DNA of 64,000 bases from Coffea arabica (lineage: Eukaryota > Streptophyta > Magnoliopsida > Gentianales > Rubiaceae). The position numbers were made by a program, and so were the translations under genes. The notes under the pieces were generated by a model. The model did no database searches and had not been told where the DNA came from. It worked only from the letters and a program-made list of their open reading frames with translations. The stretch is from the NCBI RefSeq assembly GCF_036785885.1, contig NC_092320.1, positions 19,345,557-19,409,556 of the forward strand, given 5' to 3'. Shown in pieces: positions 34,351 to 46,374 of this stretch (position 1 is its first letter; each line of letters starts with the position of its first letter).

Positions 34351-35317
34351 AAAATGTACCCAAATTTAAACAAATAAACTTCCTAACACTTCTCAAATCC
34401 AATTCCCACATTTAGAAAGGATATTAGCAGTAAAGAAATCATTTCATGCATATTAAGTGCAAACAATTTTAAATTATATTCATTTGCAAGAATGAACACT
34501 CAAACACTTGAGAATATCTTCAATCCAATTCATAACACTCGTTAACACTTAAGTTAACTACACATGAGTCCCAATTCATCCAAATACAATTATTTCAAGT
34601 AACAGTGGTTCAATGTGCTTAACTTGATCGGGAACACACACTTTTACCTAATGGGCTATTGCTCTAGTGATAGCATATCATTTTCAATTGGTATAACAGT
34701 GATTTATACATCTCTGAACAAGTTCAGATATTCAATGAAAGCTAAATTCACAAGTTTAAATCACTAAAATGTTCAAGCCCAAAAATTGAGAAGGAAATCT
34801 CAAAACTATCACTAAATCCACAATTCTCTCACAAATAAACATGAAAATAATTATAACAACTGATTTGAGCACAATGTAGCACAATTATATCAAGAATTTT
34901 CAACAATTAAGCTATTTAGCAAAATATATTGAAAAACTAAAAATATGCAAAAATGAGAGATATACAATGTCACATAAATTCGAAATTTGTTACCTCAAAT
35001 AGATGGAGTGATGATGGAGGATGATAATGATGCAAAAATGGAGAACAACCAAGCCCAAATTCGACCTCAAAATGCAAGATTTCAATTCGGCCCTATTTTG
35101 CGTCTTGAAGATCAAAACCCCTCAATTTGATGTTTTTGATTCCAAATTGTTAAGGGTTAATGCTCAGAAGAGGTTAGTGAAGGTTTTTGTTGTGAAAAAT
35201 TGGGAATGTTATGGATGAAATGGAAGATTGGAGGAAAGGGAATAGGGTTTCGAAGAGAGAGAAAAGAGAAATCTGGAAATTGAGGAACCGAGGCCTCGTT
35301 TCCCTTCTTATCGCGAA

Positions 35318-35490
35318 AGGATCCGAGGTCGGATCAATTCTGGAAGGCCTCGGATCCGACAGGGCTCGGATCAGTCCCAACAGAAACACAGACGAGCCCT
35401 CGGATTTATCTGGGTTGGAATGGATCCGAGGTCGGATCAGTTGATCCGTGGTCGGATCTGTCTGGGCTTTTCAGGATCCGAGCTCGGATC
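35318..35490. repeat. ATCCGA/TCGGAT palindrome island in Athila interior, unit 3
   Basis: Same arrangement of half-sites as in units 1 and 2. Confidence 0.8.
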
Positions 35491-36075
35491 TGTATTTCTC
35501 TGCACTAATTGCAGAAACTGCAATTTTTTCAAACTTTTTCTCCCTTTTTCGGCCAATTCCAAATTACACATTGGACATACCTTTTCTCAATTCCAACCTC
35601 CCACGCACATGTAATATACCATAAACATAATATCCAACCTCTCAAAACACAACAAACACATCTACATTGAAAATCGAGGGGTGGGGTTCTTTGATCATTT
35701 TTGCATTTTTACACTAAAATGGCATTTTTGAGCATTAAATGTACATCAAATGAGTCCATAAGCCTTTATAACCATGATATCACCAAAACTCATTTGAAAT
35801 GCACAATGTATGTATATGCATGGGAATTTTAAGCACTTAAAACACAATTTGGTAAGAAAAACTCCCTTTTACACATATTCTTCAAGTGCACCTCCGAGAT
35901 GGATGATAAAACTCCCGTACCTCCTACAAACAAGTGAAATACATCTAATTAGTCAATTAAATCACACCAAAATGTAAGAAACACCTAAAAACACACAAAT
36001 ACACTATTATCATTGGGTTACCTCCCAACAAGCGCTTTTGTTTATAGTCGTTGGCTCGACAATCCTATAACTTCT

Positions 36076-39000
36076 TTAATTCTCCTTTGCATTTCCTAAG
36101 GAGTAAATTACCCCTTTAGGAACTTTTTCTCCTGGCAAATAGGGCTTCAATCTTTGTCCATTTACTTTAAATGGAGAACCATTTTCTCCTTTTATTTCCA
36201 CTGCTCCATGCGGAAATACTTGAGTTACTTCAAATGGTCCCGACCATCTTGACTTCAATTTTCCTGGAAATAACCTCAAGCGTGAGTTGAACAAAAGTAC
36301 ATTTTGCCCTACTTGAAATTTTTTAGGAATAATATGCTTGTCATGCCAATATTTGATCTTTTCTTTATAAATTTTGGCATTTTCATAAGCATGTAGTCGG
36401 TGTTCCTCCAATTCACTTAGCTCAAGTAATCGCTTTTCTCCTGCAAAATTAAAATCCATGTTAATAGATTTAATTGCCCAATAAGCTTTGTGCTCAATCT
36501 CTACATGTAGGTGACAAGCTTTCCCATAGACTAAACGATACGGCGACATCCCTAGGGGTGTCTTAAATGCCGTTCGATAAGCCCATAGTGTATCATCTAG
36601 CTTTGTAGCCCAATCCTTGCGTGATTTATTCACAGTTTTCTCCAAAATGAGCTTTATCTCTCTATTAGCCAGCTCTGCTTGTCCATTGGCTTGAGGATGA
36701 TATGGAAGTGATGTCTTGTGCCTACAACCATATTTAAACAATAAGGAATCCAATTGTTTGTTACAAAAATGTTTCCCTTCATCACTTACTATGGCCTTGG
36801 GTATACCAAATCTACTGAAAATATTCTTTTTAAGGAATCTAAGTACAATCTTAGAGTCATTAGTAGATGAAGCGATTGCTTCTACCCATTTAGAAACATA
36901 ATCCACTGCTACTAAGATGTACTTATTATTAAAAGAACTAGGAAATGGTCCCATAAAATCAATACCCCATACATCAAATAACTCAACTTCCAAGAATGTA
37001 GTCAGGGGCATTTCATTTTTTCGAGATATATTTCCAGTTCTTTGGCATGCATCACAATTTTTAACATATTCCCTAGCATCTCGGTACATAGTTGGCCAAT
37101 AAAATCCTGATTGCCATACCTTTGCCACAGTCTTTGAAGTACTGAAATGACCACCTGTTTCAAGGTTATGACAATGATATAAAACATTATGTACCTCATC
37201 TTCAGGAATACATCTACGTATCATACCATCGGCACAATGTCTGTATAGCAATGGTTCCTCCCAAAAGTAACTTTTGACGTCATGTAAGAATTTCTTCTTT
37301 TGATGATAATTGAACTCCTTTTGAATCTCTCCACTGACCAAGTAGTTAGCAAAATCTGCATACCATGGAGAATTTCTAAGTGCTAGGACAAACTCATCCG
37401 GAAAATTCTCTTGAATTGGAACCTGATCTTTGATTGGGATATATTCCAAAAGTGATAAATGATCTGCAACTAGATTCTCCGATCCCTTTTTGTCTTTTAT
37501 CTCCACATCAAATTCCTGCAATAAAAGAATCCACCGAATTAGTCTAGGTTTTGCATCCTTCTTATGCAGCAAATATTTAAGAGCTGAATGGTCCGTATAT
37601 ATAATAACTTTAGATCCTACTAAATAGGATCTAAATTTGTCCAAAGCAAATATCACTGCCAATAGCTCTTTTTCTGTTGTTGCATAATTGAGTTGTGCCT
37701 CATTTAGCAACTTGCTAGCATAGTAAATGACGTGCAATCGTCCTTCCTTCTTTTGTCCCAAAACTGCTCCAACCGCATAATCACTTGCATCACACATCAA
37801 TTCAAATGGTAGTGACCAATCGGGTGAAGTTATAATTGGGGCCGAAATCAATTCCTTTTTCAACCTTTCAAATGCAACCAAACAATTGTCATTAAATTGA
37901 AAAGGAGTATCTTTGCATAATAAATCACATAATGGCTTTACTATTTTAGAAAAATCTTTAATAAAACGTCTATAAAAGCCAGCATGTCCTAAAAAACTCC
38001 TTATCCCCTTGACATTGCTTGGGGGTGGCAATTTTTCGATAACTTCTATTTTGGCTTTATCCACCTCAATTCCCTTGGAGGAAATCTTGTGCCCTAAGAC
38101 AATTCCTTCTTTTACCATAAAATGGCATTTCTCCCAATTCAGTACAAGATTTATTTCCTCGCATCTCTGCAAAATCAATTCCAAATTATGAAGACAATGG
38201 TCAAAAGATGAACCGTACACAGAAAAATCATCCATAAATATCTCCATAATTTTCTCAATATAATCAGAAAAAATAGCCATCATGCATCGTTGAAAAGTTG
38301 CAGGAGCATTGCATAAACCAAATGGCATCCTTCTAAAGGCAAAAGTGCCATAAGGACATGTAAATGTGGTCTTCTCTTGATCCTCTGGAGCTATAGCTAT
38401 TTGATTATATCCTGAAAAACCATCAAGAAAACAGTAAAATTCATATCCGGCTATTCGCTCCAATAATTGATCAAGAAATGGCAGGAAAAAATGATCTTTT
38501 CTTGTTACCGTATTCAACTTACGATAATCAATACACACTCTCCACCCTACCACAAGTCTAGATGGAATTAATTCATCATTTTTACCTATGATTGTAGTTA
38601 TTCCACCTTTCTTTGGTACCACATGAATTGGACTAATCCAAACACTATCTGAGATAGGAAAGACTATACCTGCATCAAGCCACTTAAGAATTTCATTTCT
38701 TACCACCTCTTTCATGTTTGGATTGAGTTTTCTTTGTGTTTCTACCACTGGTTTGTAATTGTCCTCCAATAAAATGCGATGCATGCATATTGAAGGACTT
38801 ATACCTTTAATGTCAGCAATTGTCCATCCCATTGCCTTCTTATGCTTCCTTAAAACTCTTAGCAACTTTGTACACTGCTCATCATCAAGGTCAGCACTAA
38901 CAATTACACGTAAAGTACTATTTTCTCCAAGAAATTCATACCTTAGATGAGTTGGAAGTGGCTTAAGCTCTAACCTTGGAGGTTCAATTTCTGAAGGTTG

Positions 39001-40665
39001 TGAAAACCCTTTTCCTTGGCCAAGATTTTCATACAAATTACCCCTTTTATAAGGTGCTTGAAAATCCAAGTACTTGGCCAATTCTTCAATTTCTTCAAAA
39101 ACATTTTCTTGCTTACCTAAACTCATTAAACAATACTCAAGAGGATCTAAATCAAGGTTGACTTGACTCATCTCTTGGGTTAGTTTATCAATTGTGCCAA
39201 TAGAATAAGCATGATCAGTAAAAGAAGGGTATTTTTCCATTTCATTCAAATTAAATTCTACTTCTTCTTCACCTACTTGAAACTTAAGCTTGCCATTTTT
39301 TACATCAATAATAGTACCTGCAGTAGCTAAAAATGGTCTACCTAGAATAATTGGCATAGATATATCTTCTTCCATATCTAATACCACAAAATCCACTGGA
39401 ATGATAAATTTTTGAACTTTTATCAATACATTCTCCAACACTCCCAATGGATATCGAATAGACCGATCCGCTAGTTGCAAAGTAATATTTGTGCGTTTAA
39501 GTTCATGCAAACCCAATTGTCTAGCCACTGTTAAAGGTATTAATGATACACTAGCACCAAAATCACACAATGCTTTAGAAAAATCAACATTACCTATGGT
39601 GCAAGGTATAGAAAAACTCCCTGGATCCTTCAACTTTGGTGGTAGCTTATTTTGAATAATTGCACTACATTCCTCCGTTAGTGCTATTGTTTCGCAGTCT
39701 TCCAACTTTCTTTTTCTAGTCATGATTTCCTTGAGAAATTTCGCATAAGACGGAATCTGCAAAATAGCATCGGCAAAAGGAATGTTAATGTGCAATTGTT
39801 TGAAAAGTTTAACAAAATTTTCAAAATCTTTATCAAACTTATTTTGCTTTAATCTTTGTGGAAATGGAACCGCAGGGGGTATTGGAATGGTAGCGGAAGA
39901 TGATGGTCGATTTTTTCTTGATTCCTCCCGGCTACTTTCCTCCACTATCGCCTCTTGGTTCCTATGCTTTTCTTCTTGTTTTTCATTCTCATCTTTCTTA
40001 ACTTCCACCACTGGAGGATCTTTTAATTGCTTACCACTACGAAGAGTAATGGCTTTGACATGCTTCTTAGGATTTACCTCCGTTTTGCTAGGTAATTCTC
40101 CTTGATTACGATTATTCAAAGAACTAGCAATTTGACCAATTTGGACCTCTACATTCCTGTACATTGTAGTGAGTTGGTCCAATCTTCCTTCTACTCGCTC
40201 AAATCTGTCTGAAGTAACTTTTGCGAGCTTTTCCACTGCCATCTCCCAACCAGGTTTAGTTTCAACTTGTTGTTGCCTTGATTGAAATCCCGGTGGATTG
40301 GCTGGCCTTGGTTGATTTCCTTGATCCTTCCATCCAAAGTTTGGATGATTTCTCCACCCCGGATTGTAAGTATTCGAGTAGGGGTTATTTTGAGCATTAC
40401 GATTGTAATTATTAACGAATTGTACCTGCTCAGAATCAACACACTCATTAGTATCATGTTCACCTCCACATATAGAACAACATGCTACATGTGCATTAGA
40501 TGAACTTGGACCAACTCCACTTTGTCTACTTAGCAACTTCATCACATTATTCATTTGAGTACTCAGCATATTGAGAGTGTCCATTTCTATCATACCTGCG
40601 TGACGTCTTGTATTACCTCTCTCATTGGCCCATTGGTAGTTGTTTGCAGCCATTTCTTCTATCAA
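36076..40665 (-). CDS. Athila gag C-terminus/pol polyprotein, unit 3 (looks whole)
   Basis: 1,529-codon open frame with all catalytic motifs described for unit 1 (zinc knuckle, CDFGAS protease, FMDDF RT, CDASD RNase H, HHCC and DD35E integrase). It shares variants with unit 2 against unit 1, and carries at least one private residue in the RNase H/integrase linker. Confidence 0.9.
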   Translation of the reverse strand: MIEEMAANNYQWANERGNTRRHAGMIEMDTLNMLSTQMNNVMKLLSRQSGVGPSSSNAHVACCSICGGEHDTNECVDSEQVQFVNNYNRNAQNNPYSNTYNPGWRNHPNFGWKDQGNQPRPANPPGFQSRQQQVETKPGWEMAVEKLAKVTSDRFERVEGRLDQLTTMYRNVEVQIGQIASSLNNRNQGELPSKTEVNPKKHVKAITLRSGKQLKDPPVVEVKKDENEKQEEKHRNQEAIVEESSREESRKNRPSSSATIPIPPAVPFPQRLKQNKFDKDFENFVKLFKQLHINIPFADAILQIPSYAKFLKEIMTRKRKLEDCETIALTEECSAIIQNKLPPKLKDPGSFSIPCTIGNVDFSKALCDFGASVSLIPLTVARQLGLHELKRTNITLQLADRSIRYPLGVLENVLIKVQKFIIPVDFVVLDMEEDISMPIILGRPFLATAGTIIDVKNGKLKFQVGEEEVEFNLNEMEKYPSFTDHAYSIGTIDKLTQEMSQVNLDLDPLEYCLMSLGKQENVFEEIEELAKYLDFQAPYKRGNLYENLGQGKGFSQPSEIEPPRLELKPLPTHLRYEFLGENSTLRVIVSADLDDEQCTKLLRVLRKHKKAMGWTIADIKGISPSICMHRILLEDNYKPVVETQRKLNPNMKEVVRNEILKWLDAGIVFPISDSVWISPIHVVPKKGGITTIIGKNDELIPSRLVVGWRVCIDYRKLNTVTRKDHFFLPFLDQLLERIAGYEFYCFLDGFSGYNQIAIAPEDQEKTTFTCPYGTFAFRRMPFGLCNAPATFQRCMMAIFSDYIEKIMEIFMDDFSVYGSSFDHCLHNLELILQRCEEINLVLNWEKCHFMVKEGIVLGHKISSKGIEVDKAKIEVIEKLPPPSNVKGIRSFLGHAGFYRRFIKDFSKIVKPLCDLLCKDTPFQFNDNCLVAFERLKKELISAPIITSPDWSLPFELMCDASDYAVGAVLGQKKEGRLHVIYYASKLLNEAQLNYATTEKELLAVIFALDKFRSYLVGSKVIIYTDHSALKYLLHKKDAKPRLIRWILLLQEFDVEIKDKKGSENLVADHLSLLEYIPIKDQVPIQENFPDEFVLALRNSPWYADFANYLVSGEIQKEFNYHQKKKFLHDVKSYFWEEPLLYRHCADGMIRRCIPEDEVHNVLYHCHNLETGGHFSTSKTVAKVWQSGFYWPTMYRDAREYVKNCDACQRTGNISRKNEMPLTTFLEVELFDVWGIDFMGPFPSSFNNKYILVAVDYVSKWVEAIASSTNDSKIVLRFLKKNIFSRFGIPKAIVSDEGKHFCNKQLDSLLFKYGCRHKTSLPYHPQANGQAELANREIKLILEKTVNKSRKDWATKLDDTLWAYRTAFKTPLGMSPYRLVYGKACHLHVEIEHKAYWAIKSINMDFNFAGEKRLLELSELEEHRLHAYENAKIYKEKIKYWHDKHIIPKKFQVGQNVLLFNSRLRLFPGKLKSRWSGPFEVTQVFPHGAVEIKGENGSPFKVNGQRLKPYLPGEKVPKGVIYSLGNAKEN

Positions 40666-40683
40666 ATTCTGAGCTTCTTGGGG

Positions 40684-41427
40684 TTATTTACCCATTAAAG
40701 CTCCACCTGCAGCTGCATCGATCATAGTTTTAGTAGAAAAAACTAAACCATTATAGAAGGTTTGTATGATTAACCACTCCGGCAGTCCATGATGTGGACA
40801 TTTCCGAAGCAAATCTCTAAACCTTTCCCATGCCTCATATAATGATTCACTTTCTAATTGGCTAAAACTAGTGATATCCATTCTAAGTTTAGCAGTCTTA
40901 CCTGGTGGAAAATACTTATTTAAGAATACTCTTGATAACTCATCCCATCCAGTGAAAGTATTAGGAGCATGAGAGTGTAACCAAAGTTTGGCCTTATCTC
41001 TCAATGAAAATGGGAACAATCTTAGCCTTATAGCATCATCACTAACTCCATTCATTTTAATTGTATCACAAATTTCCAAGAATGTAGCTAAGTGTGTATT
41101 AGGGTCTTCTACTGCATTACCTCCAAATTGAGATTGTTGAACCATTTGGATAAGTGCTGGTTTAATCTCAAAATTGTTAGCATTTACCGTAGGCCTTACT
41201 ATACTCGTTTGAGATCCTTGTGTTCCCGGTAGAGCAAAATCTCGTAGAACTCGCCTATGTGCTTCGTTTTCTGCCATGTCTTCTTCAAATGGAAGCTCTA
41301 TTAAGATATCTTCTATTGGCTGCCAAACCTCTTGTTTCTCTTGATGTGATGTACTCCTCCTTTGTCTGTGTAATGTTCTTTCAATTTCAGGATCGAAATG
41401 TGCAACTTCTCGATTTGATCGGTGCAT
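40684..41427 (-). CDS. Athila gag, capsid part, unit 3
   Basis: 247 codons with the retrotransposon gag domain. It has two conservative Ala-to-Val differences from units 1 and 2. Confidence 0.85.
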   Translation of the reverse strand: MHRSNREVAHFDPEIERTLHRQRRSTSHQEKQEVWQPIEDILIELPFEEDMAENEAHRRVLRDFALPGTQGSQTSIVRPTVNANNFEIKPALIQMVQQSQFGGNAVEDPNTHLATFLEICDTIKMNGVSDDAIRLRLFPFSLRDKAKLWLHSHAPNTFTGWDELSRVFLNKYFPPGKTAKLRMDITSFSQLESESLYEAWERFRDLLRKCPHHGLPEWLIIQTFYNGLVFSTKTMIDAAAGGALMGK

Positions 41428-41541
41428 ACACTACAGACAAAAACAAGAGAAATTTTGCAGTTTAAATTCAACAACTTGAAATAATAAAAAAAAATGAAAA
41501 TATCTAAAGTAATAGAGATGATTAGGCCCTAATATTGCCGC

Positions 41542-41559
41542 TCCCCGGCAACGGCGCCA
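41542..41559 (-). other. Primer binding site, tRNA-Asp, unit 3
   Basis: Same 18 bases complementary to tRNA-Asp, adjacent to the LTR edge at 41566. Confidence 0.9.
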
Positions 41560-41565
41560 AAAACT

Positions 41566-43243
41566 TGACGGGATATTTGTATCTATACAAGTTTAATTCC
41601 GATTTTACACCCGTTGGACTGCAAGTATACAGGTCGCAATTGTAGTACAAGATGTGTATCGGGTCGATCCCACGAGAAGCAATTTAAACAATTACTAAGC
41701 CCTTGTTCTCTCTATTATTTAGACTTACAATTAATTTGAGCAGAGAAAGTCTAATGCTGTAATCTACAAATCTGATATACAAATCTAGTTTAACAAATAC
41801 TGAGTACAAATAGAGAAATTTTACTTAAGGAAGATTCTAGGGATGTAGATTCCACTTATGGCATAAACTACACAAATGAATGGATTTACTCCTTGCTATT
41901 ATTCTTGCTTAACCAGAGATTTATTTCCAAGAATACCAAGTCTCATTTTCATGATGAAATGGCTTAGAGCAATATAGATTTCCCTATTTTCATGGTGAAA
42001 TATTCTACTACTCCGTTTTATTTCATGAAATGCTCAATAATCCACCTAAGTGTATCTCTATTTTCATGAACATACAACTCAAGCTCTACTCATGTGTTTC
42101 AATTGTTATTACCAATTCTCATTGAATAATAACACTATAAACATGCTATTGGTGATCAATCAACAACACGTAATCACAGCTACACAAGTAGACAAGTTAC
42201 TACAAGATATAACAAGTGTAAATCACATTCCATTCATATTATTTAACCATAAGCTTCATCTACTCCCTAGATTAAGGGGTTTAGCTACTCATGAATGATT
42301 TAACAATCAAACTCACAAGTTTATTAATGCCAAACATCATGAAGTACAAGTACAAGAAAGATAAAAGAAAGCTTAGCCACTTGAAGGTGAAGCTCTCCAA
42401 TTCCTGCTATGCTCTTGCACAATATGATTACAAGTAAAAACTCCAAGTACTTCTCCAAGAACTCCTATCTAGAGAGAAACTAGATACCAGAAAGAAAACT
42501 AGTTACGTATGGTAATCCCTCTTCTCCCCAATCTTTCTGCATAAAAATGTGGTAGAAATTCCATTCCTCTCACTTCATAATTTCTTCCACTCAGATTTTG
42601 TAAAAAGAGGTCAAAGATATGATGTCTCCTTTTGTCCACATTCATTTGGTCTTCTCTTTTGTTGCAGAAGCATGTGCCACCGATTTCTGTCCCTCAAAAT
42701 AGCTGGAAAGTTGTGAAAAAGGTAAAGAAAAACGGCTATGGCACTTGCTGAGGAGAGAGACAGATCCGAGCCTCGGATCCGAGGAGTGAAAATTGGATCC
42801 GAGCTCGGATATTAGGATCTGAGGGCTTCCATGATGGATCCGAGGTCGGATCGTCCTGACCTCGGATACACTCCGCCAGAAGTACAGACTAGGGGTCGGA
42901 TCCCTCTTGTACACACAGATCCGTGCTCGGATCTGTGTTGAACAATTTTCCAGTTTTTCACTTCTTCCCTTTTTCTACATTTTTGCTCCCAATTTCTTGT
43001 GTACTTTGTCTTCTGAATGACCCTGACATTTCTTTCAACTTGTGCATGAATTTCATACATCAATTACCTTCACAATTTCACAAAATTAACGCATTAATCC
43101 ACTCATTTATTAATTTCTGAACTCTTAAACAATATTTAAGCAATTATCACCAAAAGAGTTCAAATATGGCTTTAATCTTCTCAAAACATACCAAAAATTC
43201 ATGCCAAATTCGTACAAAATGTACGTTAAATATTCACTTATCA
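41566..43243 (-). repeat. Athila LTR 4 (1,678 bp), outer right end of array
   Basis: 5' LTR of unit 3. It ends in CACTTATCA at 43243, where the sequence departs from the polypurine tract seen at the other LTRs and enters unrelated DNA (AATTTAGCAAACTC). This is the true insertion boundary. AATTT (43244-43248) is the expected 5-bp target duplication, whose mate lies outside the window. Confidence 0.92.
42762..42938. repeat. ATCCGA/TCGGAT palindrome island in Athila LTR 4
   Basis: Same island, with one half-site changed at a CG relative to the other LTRs. Confidence 0.78.
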
Positions 43244-43248
43244 AATTT

Positions 43249-45468
43249 AGCAAACTCTTCGGAACCAGGATGAATCTAGTAACCCATTGCACATCTAGAG
43301 TCCCTGCTCCAGTACCAGAATTGACACGAAGTTGCTTCCGTTGGCAATTAGGATTATTAATATTATTATTACACAGACTCGATACCTGTCAATACTCACC
43401 TAACAAACCTCCACCCGAGGAAATTTTTTTTAAAAAAAATCTACATTAGGGTATACATTAGCAGAAAATGAAAAAAAAAAAAAACTTTAGACTGCAATCT
43501 AGTAACATGTGTCCCAGGTGCACAAAGAAATTGAAACATATAGAGCTTTGATTGTCAAAAGTAGCACTAGTACTCCTCGGAGTTTAATTCAAATACAGAT
43601 GATCAAATATGAGTGACGCCTTGCGCATAGCGGCAATAGAAAACTATGAAAGGATATGCCACGGTGTGTCAGCCAACCGTCTTTAGAGTTGAAATTCTTT
43701 CAGGAGCTTCTGTGATTGTATGGTTTTGTAATCTAGCAGCATCAGATTTTGTGAGGCGATGCGTTGATGAAACTTGGGTATTGGTATTCAATCCCAAGAT
43801 CTTTCATGTAAAATGACTCGGATGCGGCAAAAGCCTTGGATTCTCTGCTCCGGTCAACTTGAAATTGGACTAGTCCCAGCACTTTAGGAAGTTGGTTATT
43901 AGCACATTTAAATTTTTATACTAATTGTAGTAAGTAATATTTGGAGGGACCATAAGTTCAGGTTGAAAAGAGGCATGGTGAAAATCTTTCCAAATACATA
44001 CCCTACTACTTATACAAATAAAAGAGAGAACAAAAATATATAACCCATTAACACATACTAAAAGTTTTTACAGCAATTACATGGTGAATTCATTAAATTA
44101 GGCATTTGGTTGACTTTGACATGTGTGTCAAGTCAAAACATTGTCAAAAATTGCAACTTATTGTATACTGATTTACTCGGCAAAAATAAATTTAGTTAAT
44201 TATTTATTGATAGGAAAAAACTTTTAAAATTTTGTTTTTCTTAATAGATACATCGAATGCCATTGTTAATCTCCACGTACTTTGAGGCACCATTATTGCC
44301 AACCTTGCGTCTAAGCATTTATCCATACAAAAATAGGTGATTTTAAAAGCTAAAGACATTTTTCAACCTTTAAATGTATTTTAATATGCATAAACAACAC
44401 GCTTAACCGCATGTATTTATAAACTTTGCCACTGGATAATGCCTAATTGGCCGTAACAAATGAAGTTTCGGTACTTGAGGTGACGCACTAGTGAAACCAT
44501 GCATTCCAGGGATAAGAATTAAACTTGGAAATCTGAAAGATAACTAAAGAATAAATATTAGAATCAATAATATAAAAAAAAAAAGTTTCCAAATCAAATC
44601 AAAATTATTGAAAATTGACCAAAGCTCAAATCCAAATCAAATAAATCCTTACACGTTAAACCCACGAGAAACCTGTTATCAAGAGGTGCAATTACCACTT
44701 GATAAAACTCCAATGTAGCTATCACCTCGTGGATCACACATATGTTGGGTCCTCTTAATTATTTTCAGTTGGTACGAAATCATTCAGATATGATTTCCGT
44801 GACAAATTCTGAGTGTAACGCAATATTCACCTCAACCAGTTGAGACATTGTCTGATAACCATGAAATTTGACTCTCCAATTCTTGGGTTTTGCCTCTCTC
44901 TTTATAAGGTGTAGAATGTGGGTTTTCTTTCGAATGAACCTGGTTCTAAAGAATGCTAACTGGCTGACAATTGCGGAAGTTTTTGTGCATATCTCTACCA
45001 TGAAGCCAATCAAAATGTGAATGGACTAGACATAAAGGGCAGTAGTTTAAAATTTGTAGTGAAATTAACTTAATTACCTCAATGGGATTGAACTAAAAAA
45101 TGCAATCTTCTATTCAGACAAAATTCATAAGTTCTAAGTTCATTAAGAAAGATCAATGCCTGTCATATTAATGCAAAATTATTGATAACAACAAGAAGGA
45201 TACTTTTAGAGGTGACATAGTCTAGAGTCCATGCATCTAACCCACTCTCTTGACATAGATCGGAGTTCAGTGAGCGTTAAACTCAAGTCCATTGGCCAAA
45301 AAAAAAGAAAAAAAAAAAAAGACTCAAGTCTATTCAAAAAACCAAACATTGGACTCCAAACCAGTGATGTCGAATTGATTATCCATGGACGCTAAAACCG
45401 CCAGAAACAAGTCATCAAGAGGTGAAACTACCACATACGACAATACCCAATTATTTAGCAAATCAAGG
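43249..45468. other. Intergenic, AT-rich; diverged duplicated segments
   Basis: No credible gene. It contains one member of a diverged dispersed pair (43651-43827, mate at 55332-55514). It also contains one member of a local duplication (about 44640-44800, mate in 45375-45468 and 46375-46445). Short A-rich runs occur near 43470 and 45300. Confidence 0.5.
43651..43827. repeat. Diverged dispersed repeat, copy A
   Basis: Starts AGGATATGCCACGGT and shares with 55332-55514 a colinear run including TT(T/G)GAGTT(G/A)AAAT, TTTCAGGA and TTTTG(T/C)AATCTA. Copy B has a longer open reading in one frame (SLELKSFQEL). Origin is unknown. Confidence 0.5.
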
Positions 45469-45476
45469 ATAAGGAT
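45469..45476. repeat. Target site duplication of hAT-type element, left
   Basis: ATAAGGAT, repeated exactly at 46367-46374. Confidence 0.85.
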
Positions 45477-46366
45477 TAGGACTGTCAATGGGGCTGAGCC
45501 AGCCCGAGCTCGGCTCGTTCGGCCCGACAGAAAACCCGATGAGCCCTATCATTTAGTGAGTCGGTCTGAGCTTGAGCCTAAAAATTAGGCCCGAATTAAA
45601 TGTGAGCCGAGCTTGGGCCTTATTAGGCTCAAACCCGATATAGGCCCGACCCTTTAATTACCTATATATATAATATTTATATTTTGATATTATGTATAAT
45701 TATATATCCAAATATATTTTTACTAAATACTAAATATATATATAAATTACAAAACACAAAAATACATCTAAAGACTCTTTCATGAGCTTTCTTGAGAGCC
45801 AATATTAGTAATGCATAACTAAATCTCTAATTTTTCTTATTGGTTGAGTAAATTTTTGTATTGGCATATTATTGGTTGATTTTTTTTTGGTCTACAAACA
45901 CAAAAATCATCAAGCATGTTCGGATTTAAATCACAAGATTATAAAAAAAAAGTTTCAACTTTTAAAGATGCATTGGCTTATGATCGCATGTTTTATTACT
46001 ATTTTTCATGCATTTTAAAAGGATTAAATATAAATATTGTTGAAAATTTTTTTGGTTTATATACTTTTTAAGAACTATTATTTGTTCATGTTTAGTTTTA
46101 ATATTATAGTCTTGTATATGTTAAATTAGTTTTACAACTTAATAGTTATAGTAATTATATTAAGAAAATTAAGGAGTAATAAGTGAGCATGGGCTAAACC
46201 CGATTAAGGCTCACAACCCAAATATTATATGAGCTAAGTATGAGTTTCACATTTACGAACCCGAAACTCATAGCCCGAAGCCCAAAAATGTTTCAAATTA
46301 AATGAGTTAAACTTGAACTCATCAAAGCCCGGCTCATTAGGCCTGTAGGCCCGATTGACAGGCCTA
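45477..46366. mobile_element. Non-autonomous hAT-type DNA transposon (890 bp)
   Basis: Terminal inverted repeats TAGGACTGTCAATGGGGC (left) and, read on the minus strand, TAGGCCTGTCAATCGGGC (right) match at 16 of 18 positions. They are flanked by a perfect 8-bp direct repeat, ATAAGGAT. Eight-base duplications are the mark of hAT transposition. Subterminal regions are rich in GCCCGA/TCGGGC-like words, and the centre is AT-rich. No transposase frame is present, so it needed a helper element. Confidence 0.85.
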
Positions 46367-46374
46367 ATAAGGAT
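46367..46374. repeat. Target site duplication of hAT-type element, right
   Basis: ATAAGGAT, identical to 45469-45476. Confidence 0.85.

Larger units (their letters stand above)
34246..36075 (-). other. Spacer between pol and env-position ORF, unit 3
   Basis: Non-coding. It holds the palindrome island (35318-35490) and the same candidate leader intron (about 34993 to 34236). Confidence 0.5.
7463..43243 (-). mobile_element. Tandem array of an Athila-lineage Ty3/gypsy element: 3 internal regions, 4 LTRs
   Basis: Head-to-tail array on the minus strand in which neighbouring units share one LTR. LTRs lie at 7463-8334 (partial), 18179-19857, 29873-31551 and 41566-43243; unit period is 11,693-11,694 bp. 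Athila identity rests on the tRNA-Asp primer site, the pol domain order (PR-RT-RH-IN), the integrase tail [16 protein letters not shown] and a long extra ORF downstream of pol. Units are almost identical. The outer right edge ends in CA at 43243, followed by non-element DNA; the first five flanking bases are AATTT. The left edge is interrupted by the Ogre-type insertion. Shared-LTR arrays arise by unequal recombination between LTRs. An assembly artefact must also be considered. Confidence 0.9.

Noticed and set aside
7463-43243. Large satellite or segmental duplication of a host gene cluster
   Set aside because: The 11.7 kb unit is fully accounted for by LTR, primer site, gag, pol, ORF3 and polypurine tract, so it is an LTR-retrotransposon array.
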